Below, in pieces: positions 55,982-64,000 of a stretch of 64,000 bases of DNA; position 1 is the stretch's first letter; every line of letters starts with the position of its first letter. Position numbers and translations under genes: made by a program. Under the pieces are notes generated by a model. The model had not been told where the DNA came from and ran no database searches. It saw only the letters and a list, made by a program, of their open reading frames with translations. Source of the DNA: Plectrocnemia conspersa (Eukaryota > Arthropoda > Insecta > Trichoptera > Polycentropodidae); NCBI GenBank assembly GCA_009617715.1, contig VTFK01000048.1:186001-250000 (forward strand), read 5' to 3'.

Positions 55982-56332
55982 ATGTCAAACAAACCTCCTT
56001 TAGGCAGTTTTCTTTGGTTTCATTCCAATAAGACTATATTTTTTTAATGCTGTAGAAGAAGAAGATTGGTAGTTCATTTTCAATTTTTAAGAAGTCACTA
56101 TGAAAAATTGTGAGAGTACCAAATTTAAAGACACGTTGTCATTATTTTTGGGAATGCATTGTTTACGTATACAGATGTATGAGAGGAAAAGCGATACATG
56201 CACATAGAATATATGTTATCTCGCATGTTCTTATTAAAGCGGTAATGCTCATTTCAAGGTCTTTTGTCTGTATCACATCCGGCTATAAAAATAAATATTT
56301 TAGCCCTTTTCGCACAAATTAAATAAAAAAAT
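55982..56332. other. Intergenic DNA, no gene seen
   Basis: A 70-codon plus-strand frame (56110-56322) without a recognisable motif; otherwise nothing. Confidence 0.4.
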
Positions 56333-56335
56333 AAT

Positions 56336-56381
<46 letters not shown>

Positions 56382-56402
56382 AAAATAATATATATATATA
56401 AT
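56333..56402. repeat. (TA)n microsatellite
   Basis: Alternating TA tracts of about 16, 34 and 16 bases, interrupted by repeated AAATAAAAAAATAA. Likely length-variable. Confidence 0.95.
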
Positions 56403-56429
56403 ATCACAGTAACTGGTTGTCAACTCCTA

Positions 56430-56790
56430 CAGTGTGATGGTATTAGTTCAGCGTCCATGTGTTTTGGATAAAAAATGGAAGCTGTGACGTTCACTGTGTT
56501 AAATAAGCGATCTTTTTTTGGGCAATTTTCAGCCAAGAATTGCATCATAACAACGCGAGACCTTGTGCTGCAAAATTACCTTCAGATAAAAAAAAATGGA
56601 TGAGCTTGTGTAGGAAGTTTTATCCCATCCTCCATATTCCCATCTTGCACTATCTGATTGACGAGGCGAAAAGTTTTTAAATGAAAACCCGAAAGAGTTC
56701 TATAAAAAGGGAATTGAAAATTTGTCTATACGTTAACAAAATTACTATTTAATATGTTTTTATAAATAAATATTTTCTGCAAGCAAACAG
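56430..56790 (+). pseudogene. Mariner transposase fossil, C-terminal half
   Basis: In shifting plus-strand frames: LHHNNARPCAAKLPSDK (the 'fHqDNArpH.a' catalytic block, second Asp now Asn), MDELV.EVLSHPPYSHLALSD (the 'lgwe.l.HPPYSPDLAPSDy.lF' block) and GEKFLNENPKEFYKKGIENL followed by SIR (the end, '...f..ep..FYk.GI..Lp.Rw.kci'). The stretch between LAPSD and the C-terminus is deleted by about 30 codons. The HPPYSPDLAP order is specific to mariner. No terminal repeats were found around it. Confidence 0.85.
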
Positions 56791-56854
56791 AACTTTTAAT
56801 TATTTTTCGGTCCCCATTTACTTACTTGTAGGTATTTATTATATCTGATTGATT

Positions 56855-56960
56855 TACTCAGTTGGTACAGATTTAACCCGTTGTAACGCATTGGGCCTAC
56901 GCTTGTTAGGTTAAAACGGAAGATTTAATAAAAATAAATAAATAAATTTACTATTATTAC
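56855..56960 (+). repeat. Dispersed repeat with TTGTAACGCATTRGGC core, plus copy
   Basis: CTCAGTTGGTACAGATTTAA followed by CCCGTTGTAACGCATTGGGC and later GGAAGATTTAATAAAAATAAATAA. Partner of 12865-12955 (+) and 48183-48240 (-). The A-rich (AAATAAAT)n end looks like a retroposed tail. Confidence 0.6.
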
Positions 56961-57129
56961 TACAGAATTGAAATATGACTGCCATGTCTTTATGCTAAAT
57001 TTAAACTTAAATGTATTATTTGAGTAGCAAGTTTGTAAAGGGCGCCCCAAAAGTGTTTTACTTAAATAAGGGCCACCCTAATGGTCAATGTTGTTTTTCA
57101 AAGTAAATCTTGTGTTTCCCTTATGACTA

Positions 57130-57965
57130 TGCGGTGTCCCTCCTTGATCCAATGCGGTGACAATAATTTTAATTCATCGTTGGCACGCGACCGCACGCAC
57201 GGAGCGCTTCCTCCTAGGCCATTAACTATTTAAAAGCGCGTCGATACATCATGTACGTGCGGGCAGGGGTCTTGGCGACGTTTTCATTAAAAGTTTAGAT
57301 CGCGGCCCGAGGGCCACATGTGCGGTCGCCGTATAATAAAAGTGATATTTCCGCGGGGCGCGCAAGACTTGTCCCGATCACGTACGCCCTACACCTCTAA
57401 AAATCCACCCACTCAATCATCCGATTCGAACCCGCGCCGCCGAGCATACAACTGGCGCGATTTGAGCGCCGATACGCTTTCAGAGCACGCTTATATCGTA
57501 AAATCGGAACGTTCTCCGAGGATATTCGAGTGTACGGCCCGCGTTCGCGGTTGGCCGTTATATTGCACGCCGGCGGTGGCACTAAAAAAAGGGTTGGCTT
57601 CACTAGCGCCATCCTTGCGGGGGGCATCAATAATAAATGATGCGGTATTGCTTTGTGCATGGTGGCCCGTGGCGGTGCCGAAATCCATTCGTTTACACCA
57701 GGAAATATGCCGGCTACGTTCCGGGACTGTTAAGGACACGTCGCCGGCCGCAAATGTTCCGACCCTAAAATATAGGGTATAATCAAAAATGACGATCCGC
57801 ACTTGTTACATATTGAGAGCAGGGAGTCGAAGATGACGGTATTGAGAGCGGTGCAGGTGCCGCCTTGCTTCTGAATGTTACTCGGAACTGAGCTCGATAA
57901 AAAAAAACTGGAATAATCTCACAACTGACGCAACGCGTGATCAGTCACTTTGATCTTCTCATTTG
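57130..57965. other. Largest GC/CpG-rich island
   Basis: About 800 bases. Open frames exist on both strands (57318-57782 plus, 57397-57660 and 57491-57802 minus), as expected of GC-rich sequence with few stops. The plus frame has Arg/Pro/Ser-rich composition and no domain. The mirrored openness argues against coding. A promoter or conserved regulatory block is the best reading. Confidence 0.4.
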
Positions 57966-58002
57966 AAAAGTAAGTTTCGCCGAAGGTGATTTATGCAGTA
58001 GT

Positions 58003-58145
58003 TATACAGGTCGGTGCAAAAGTGACTTTCATATTTATATTTGTGATAACTCTTCAAATAATAATAATTCTATTGATCGTATGCGTTGAACATAGTTAAG
58101 ATGTATTGGGTTGTTTTGAAAATGTAATCTCATTGTGTTTATTGT
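58003..58145 (+). mobile_element. Mariner-like terminus remnants
   Basis: AGGTCGGTGCAAAAGTGA at 58008-58025 closely matches the terminal inverted repeat start of mariner elements (TTAGGTNGGTGCAAAAGTAATT). A second mariner-like start, TTGGGTTGTTTTGAAAATG, lies at 58106-58124. The opposite end of either was not found. Confidence 0.55.
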
Positions 58146-58600
58146 ATTGTACAGACCTTCTGGCCATGGGGTTTTAATTGTGTAGTTACCTATTTAATTT
58201 TTTGTGAGAAAATTGAGCGATGTTTTTCGTAGGTGTTTCTGTAGGCTGCAGGCGTCTCTGAAGTAGATTATTTTTTTATTGAAGTCCAGGTTGGAGAGCT
58301 TTCAAAACTCGGATGCCTTGAACTTCAAAATGGAAGTTCAAGTGTGAGTCTTCATACGATGATTCTAAGGCAAAGTGATTCTAGGTTTCCCTTGGTTAAT
58401 ACATGGCTCCTTCATTAGAGATTTTGTTGATAAAAATGAGTTTTTTTTTTAAAATTGTCTATGGCAGCTAGAGCAGATTTTGAACGGCCGTTTTGAGAGC
58501 AATCCCAAATGCTCGCATTGTCTCTTCTCAATGCGGTGGATATTTTAATACTTTCTGATTTATAACAGATACTAATAATGTTTGTTTTGTGCGGAATTGC
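58146..58600. other. Mixed-composition DNA, probably repeat-derived
   Basis: Less AT-rich than the desert. The stretch 58240-58400 reads as several broken short frames without a family I can name. Could be the interior of the mariner-like element above. Confidence 0.3.
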
Positions 58601-60390
58601 ATTTAAATCAAATAATTAGAAATAAATTAACCGCGATCGAATTATTGAATTGACTAAAATAAAATATTTGCGTCTTGAAACAACACAAAAACGTAACACA
58701 AACATCACAAAAATTATCTACGCACTTAAATGATAATACATAGTGGGCTTTTCTAACATTTTGATTTGTTTAACGAACGATTTCTGCAAATTTCGGTCAT
58801 AGTATATGCCGCTGATAAACATTTTATTCCCGAATGTTTTTCGAATGAGTAAAAGCATTTTCTTGTTATGAAGAAGCTTCTCATTGCCTAGTATTTTAAA
58901 ACAAAACAAAGGTGCTTAAAGGACCAAGATTTTTTAGAGAGAAAACAACTACCAGTGTTGCTCAATTATACAAAGTGTTTCATTTAAAGATTTTTAAAAT
59001 TCCATATAAGATTTTACGAATAATTGATTAATTATTCGAATATTTTCATTGCTGAAAATTGCGTGAATAATTCGATTAATCGAATATTTAATTATTTAAT
59101 TGAGAACCCTTTTAATTAATTATATTTCAGTTAGACTAGCCGCAAAAATTGTAACTAGTTAGTAAAAAAATATACTTAACCTTTTTTTAAAAATAGGAGT
59201 CTTAAAGTTTTTCTAAATAAATTAACATAAAAAACAATACATTAAAATTCCCATATTATTTTATATAGGAATTTTAAATAAGAAAATTAAACGTTTTTGC
59301 TCAAAACTTGGAAAATTTAACACATATTATTTCATCAAGAGCATCTATAATTTACTGAGATAATGTTTTTTTCAGTGCTAATTTTAATAGCTCATATGTT
59401 ATTCTCAAGTATTATTAGTCTTTTAAAGCAAACAAATAATTGTTTAAATGGGTTATGTAATAAAATATTTTACCAATATTTTCGCTCGAAACATATACGT
59501 TTTAATAAAATATTTTGCCAAGTAAAAAATTAGGAATACCAACTTAATTTTATTTATTTTTTTAGTATCGTATTGTTCTCGATTTTTATTGACTCCACTA
59601 TAATGTTACTTTTTTAGTTTTCGGTGTTGAAAATGGAGTACTAAATAAAAATAATAGCTCTTAAATATTTTAGGCATATTTTTTATGACTTGATATTTTT
59701 GGCATGTAGAAAAATAAGTTTAATTTTAATTTTGCAGTTGATTTTTCCTAATCCGAAGTTTTAATTAAAATTCTTTAATATATTTTTTAACTTTAACTTT
59801 ATTTTGATCCTAAAGTTTTAAATTTAGATCATTTATCTGTAATGAAAGACAAATCCTACGCTTAGTTTGTATATTCAAGATGTTCTACTGATATTCCTTT
59901 TTATTTTTTATCTTGCATTTAAATTTCATTGCAAAGTTTTAAAAATTTAAAACATAAGAGTAGACGTACTTTAATATAATAAAGTAAATCCTAATATTCA
60001 ATTTAGATTTCTAAAAGTAACAAAGAAACAGTCATTAATTTATTTCGCGAAAACGTGTAAAATTTATTGTCTAATAAAAGTATAAAATTTATTAAAGAAA
60101 TTATTTTCTCTGAAATATTTTAATAGATGAAAAAAACATGTAGTTTGTGTAACACTGATATAGACGATGCTCGACATTTGATTATGCATCCATGAACAAC
60201 ATAAGGAACATCTGTTCACATTTCGTTAGCCGTTAAGCTCATAAAAATATAGTATGTTTCCAACTACGTGAAAATTACATAAAAAAATAGCGTGTAAAAT
60301 TTAATACTATGGATTTTTAAATGTGGCTCTTTAGTTTTACTAATCTTTGTTTATGTTTATTTAAAATAAACATATTTTTTATTGAATATT
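58601..60390. other. Long AT-rich desert, no gene seen
   Basis: One 63-codon minus-strand frame (58718-58909, Lys/Leu/Phe-rich) shows no motif. A run of TAATTGATTAATTATTCGAAT and GAATAATTCGATTAATCGAAT near 59020-59085 makes overlapping short palindromes. Confidence 0.45.
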
Positions 60391-60396
60391 AAATAT

Positions 60397-60435
60397 TTAA
60401 TTTCACCTTACAATATAAATGTAAGGTGAAATTAA
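60397..60435. repeat. Perfect hairpin, 16-base arms, 7-base loop
   Basis: TTAATTTCACCTTACA, loop ATATAAA, TGTAAGGTGAAATTAA. The arms are perfect and contain non-AT bases, so composition alone does not explain them. The stem is too short for a typical microRNA precursor. Confidence 0.85.
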
Positions 60436-60724
60436 AACATTTAACGACTGCTCCGAACAACTTACGATAATCTTAAAGATTATTTTAGCCCAATATTCAC
60501 AACATATATATACTTCCAACGACTTTCAATTCATTTAAAATTAATGATCAAGTTAAATTGTATATATATATTTTAGATATATTTACGTAACAAGTTCATA
60601 ATTGACCAGGAAAAATAGCAAGACTGTCCTTTCAGAGCCCAGTTTCATCGCTTTTATAATACAAGTATACATTTTGAGATACATATAAATATATGTATTT
60701 GAATATAAATGAGGTCCAAATTGA

Positions 60725-61085
60725 GGAAATTTCGGTAAGCGCCCTAAGGGTAGTTGATATGCAAGGAGCGGCGCGCCCGGGACCCCCCGCCAGTCGTCGC
60801 CAACCGGGGGGTCGCTAAATTCATTTGGCCCCCGCCGGTTAACAAAGTGCCCGGAATATCGCTCGCTAAACACGTCTGATCGTAATTAACAAGATTGCCA
60901 GCGGTCCCCTTTAATTGTTCGCTAATATAAAAACGATGGCCCATCGGCCAACTTTGCTAGTACCGTTTAAGTACCACTCACACAGCACTTTCGCACTCTC
61001 CAACTCCAACTCCTTCTATCTCTCGCCGCCACGCTTGAGATTCTGAAACGGTGATTTCGTCAGAAGCAAAGGGTGGAGAAACGTA
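60725..61085. other. Strong GC-rich island, candidate enhancer-type block
   Basis: GC-rich (GGAGCGGCGCGCCCGGGACC) with TAATTA, TTAATTG, GGCCAACTT and GATGGCCCATCGGCC words. Two overlapping minus-strand frames (60583-60873, 60744-60944) carry no domain. A CT-rich run (CTCTCCAACTCCAACTCC) sits at the right end. Confidence 0.4.
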
Positions 61086-62340
61086 TTATTTATTCTTATT
61101 TTAATTTAGTTCGTGCCATCTGAAGTGGTTGTCAATGATTTTAAATCTTTATTTTTGATGCTTTAAGCTTAAATGCGCTTGCTCTTGTTAGTTTACTACT
61201 TGAAAAAGAACCGTCAGATGAATTGTGCTTTGGTCTGGTATTGTAGTTTCAGCTCTTAAAAATTAGTAAATATTTTTTTTTAAATATTACAGTCATTGGT
61301 TACTTAACGAAATGCCAGAAAATTTTTTTGTGTATTTAAAAAAATCAAAAATCATGTCATTCACTATCAAACCATTTTTGTTTTGAAACACGCTCATGCG
61401 TTATAATTACGCAAACTATTACAAATCTCTGCACGACAGCTTACACTTTATAATGACGCATTTATGCTTAGTAATTAAATATGAATGGATAATATGGAAT
61501 CGTTTCAGTTTGACTTTATCAATTAGTAAGTCACCGAGAAGATCTGTCTAATATACTTAATTCAACAATTTATTATATTTATAAATACCAACAGTGGTTA
61601 AATAGTTTTTAAGGCGCTGTTGTATTATTATTTTTAAAATGTCGAACGTAATACGCGTTCGAATTATATTTATATAATATAAATATAAATACATATAATG
61701 ATATGTTTATTCAAGTATATGTGCCAGTATCAGATGGCGGTGTCAAATGCAAAAGAGTTCTGGTTAATTAAAAGCTTGCTTAATACCGTCAAGTAGTTGT
61801 TAAATAATCCTTGAGGATTTGATATTAATAACACTTAAAATGCAGGTGTGTGTCAAAGTTAGTCCTTCTAAGTAAGGAAGTGGCAATCCTTTCATACTTT
61901 CTCTCATAAAAGCTTGAGCAATTGGTAAAAATGAGGTTATTTAGATCATTACTTGTTGGTATAAATCTATGTTATTGAACAGCAAAATATTTAAGTTTCG
62001 TATTTTTTAGTTATACTTCTGTAGTTATTTGAACATAGTTTTACATTCTTGAGTCCAAACAACAATGGTATAAGAAATATTTTTTTTCACTATATATAAA
62101 AATCCTAACTCGATGATTAATCTAGTATTGTTTTAAAGAATCTATTAGCAATATTTTTTTATATATGTAGTAATATATATAAAATTACATTACCGTTAGT
62201 TTTAATTAAATACATTATAGTATATTATTTTTTACCAACTTTTTTGTGCGTTTATTTTGTTGCTTAAACGAATATCTTACACTATTATATTTATTGTGTA
62301 GATTCAAGATTGTATAAATGGTTTCAGCATCAAAATTAAA
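61086..62340. other. AT-rich DNA, no gene seen
   Basis: No frame or element recognised. Confidence 0.5.
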
Positions 62341-62344
62341 TAAA

Positions 62345-62641
62345 CTAAAAATTTTCAAGTAACGTTTTGACATCTGTTGCTACAGCTGTCAAGTAACTGT
62401 CATTTTTGCGCATTAAACACACTCCGAACCACAGTTCTGACAACAACAGTACATCTCGTATTTTATGATTATATAACGTTTTTTCGCTGTTTTTAATCCA
62501 CTGGGTATTAGCTAATGGATGCTGTGAACATAGAAATAATATCGGACAAGGGGAAAATGCCGTGTCTGATATTTGTAAACGCAAAAAAATATAACGCAAA
62601 AATCTATGTTTTTGCAAGTGATTAAAAATGAAACGCCGCAT
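62345..62641 (-). CDS. Unidentified 98-residue ORF
   Basis: Minus-strand frame from ATG at 62639-62641. Mixed composition (HPLANTQWIKNSEKTLYNHK, then LLLSELWFGVCLMRKNDSYL) and three Cys. It reads more like protein than the surrounding chance frames. No domain known to me; it may be a mobile-element fragment or chance. Uncertain. Confidence 0.25.
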   Translation of the reverse strand: MRRFIFNHLQKHRFLRYIFLRLQISDTAFSPCPILFLCSQHPLANTQWIKNSEKTLYNHKIRDVLLLSELWFGVCLMRKNDSYLTAVATDVKTLLENF

Positions 62642-62645
62642 TTAA

Positions 62646-63224
62646 TAATTACTATGGTCGCGCAAGAAAGTTGGGCCGTTCAAAATAATATGCTGAATTA
62701 AAAATATTTTCCATTTGAAGCTGTAGAAAAATGAAATATTTAAGGCTTATGAGGGTTAAATGTTTTACAAGAACTATGAAACTTTGTAGCAGTACTCCCC
62801 GTGCAACGCGTAGAACTCTCTCGGGATTAAATCCGACTACATATTACAGTAACGTCACGGTTCACTCGGACTTTACGATCTTGCAAAAATTTATAAACCC
62901 CCATTAACGTTTAATATATATTCTCGCTTTTATGAACAGCAAAAATATATAAGGTGAACTGAGATTAAACTTACCATCTGAGAATTTTCTCAGATAAGTT
63001 TGTACTGAAAAATCTTTTGTCAAAAAAGTTACCTTCCTTGAATCCTTCAACCTAGACTTGCAAACATTTCAACTTGTTGTTTCTGTTATGTGTATCTAAA
63101 TATTTTAGTGTATTCGTGTAAATATTATGATTTTTTTAATAATATATGTGAGAACTAAATTGAATGTGTTGTCATCCTTTAATTGGCAAAACCACTTTAT
63201 TCTAATAATAGCTTTAATACGTTT
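62646..63224. other. Mostly AT-rich DNA, no gene seen
   Basis: A GC-richer patch at about 62795-62880 (CCCCGTGCAACGCGTAGAAC). Nothing else recognised. Confidence 0.4.
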
Positions 63225-63225
63225 T

Positions 63226-63522
63226 CTTCTATACTATATTTGCGTTAATACAGTCAGTTCAAGAGCTATCCATTTTATTATTATTAATAATTAAGAAAGC
63301 CCGCGATACGGATATACGTTCGATATACTTATCTCCGATTGATTGATAAATATAAAAAATATAGTAATGATTTTATTTTTTATAAATTTGTTTAAAATAT
63401 AAATATGAGTAATGAAAGTTTATCCGTAGTAAAGGCGTAAACCCAAACTTTCTCAATTATGAATAATGATGAAGTGAATTGCTCTCGAACTGACTGTGCT
63501 AACACAAATAGAGTATAGTAGC
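63226..63522. mobile_element. MITE, copy 2 of the family at 10612
   Basis: TTAATACAGTCAGTTCAAGAG at the left and CTCTCGAACTGACTGTGCTA at the right, with inner ATTATTAATAATT / AATTATGAATAAT arms and outer TTCTATACTATATTTGCG / ACACAAATAGAGTATAG arms. The centre (about 63290-63450) differs from copy 1, so the two differ by internal rearrangement or insertion. Confidence 0.75.
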
Positions 63523-64000
63523 ATAATGATATGGAATAATATACTAATTAAAATCAATTGCCATACAGCTAATCTCTGCATATAATGTCCACTAATAACC
63601 TTTTATAAAATAAATCATTTTGTGGATAACGGAAAATAAAGACTAACAACATAGTTCGTCACACGAAGTAGTGTAATTACAATAGCGGTTTTTTTATTTG
63701 TAAAACACCTTTGTTCGATAGTTGCTTTCTACTAAGCGATTATAAAGGATTCCCTACAATTATTACGATAAAGTAGATAGTAAAAAGTACAATACGATTT
63801 AAAGTAGTACCATAATCAGAACTGGTTTGAAGGGCAGGCTATACAAACGCAAAAGAATCAAAATAAAGGCGAAATAAAAAGCTAAAAAAAGTCTATGCAT
63901 ACGATCAGACTACTTAAAATTATTTTATATCAGATAATATTTAAAAATATATTTTATTTATTTAAGCTTATAAATGAGCTAACACAACTACTATTTTTCT
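63523..64000. other. AT-rich DNA, no gene seen
   Basis: No frame or element recognised up to the window end. Confidence 0.5.

Noticed and set aside
57318..57782. 154-codon plus-strand frame as a gene
   Set aside because: The island is open on both strands over the same bases, and the translation is Arg/Pro/Ser-rich without motifs. Few stops are expected from the GC content.
60397..60435. A microRNA precursor
   Set aside because: The stem is only 16 pairs with a 7-base loop, shorter than insect precursors.

Overview
This window looks like a gene-poor stretch of an insect nuclear genome. It is strongly AT-rich. It carries fossils of Jockey-type non-LTR retrotransposons, mariner, hAT, MITE-like elements and a tRNA-derived SINE, and the few spliced-looking frames have very short introns. 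Operons, ribosome binding sites, rRNA, CRISPR arrays and intact tRNA genes were not seen. The insect order cannot be fixed from the sequence alone.

Layout. 0-4 kb: a decayed unidentified frame (728-1009, minus), a 5'-truncated Jockey-like LINE (1486-3250, minus) and an unidentified GC-richer open frame (3314-3802, plus). 5-13 kb: hAT transposase remains, a small ORF at 8991, a MITE at 10612 and GC-rich islands. 13.4-15.7 kb: a LINE fragment whose downstream part sits in a 1-kb tandem duplication. 16-35 kb: AT-rich desert with GC-rich islands, repeat pairs, SINE copies and degenerate LINE pieces. 36.9-38.2 kb: the best candidate for a host gene, with three to four exons, tiny introns, a poly(A) signal and a possible one-base frameshift in an A7 run; I could not identify the product. 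38-53 kb: desert with several LINE fragments, hairpins and a possible non-coding first exon at 40.4 kb. 53.6-56.0 kb: a 2.4-kb DNA element with ~325-bp terminal inverted repeats around a decayed gene of a widespread transposon-like animal protein family. 56-64 kb: a (TA)n tract, a mariner transposase fossil, a mariner-like terminus, large GC-rich islands and a second copy of the 10.6-kb MITE.

Most of the six-frame open frames are chance frames in AT-rich DNA or in GC-rich islands. The islands (for example 9.5, 11.9, 18.0, 30.1, 49.6, 52.8, 57.2 and 60.8 kb) stand out from the desert without convincing protein coding. They are the best candidates for conserved regulatory DNA, possibly belonging to a gene outside the window; that is inference.
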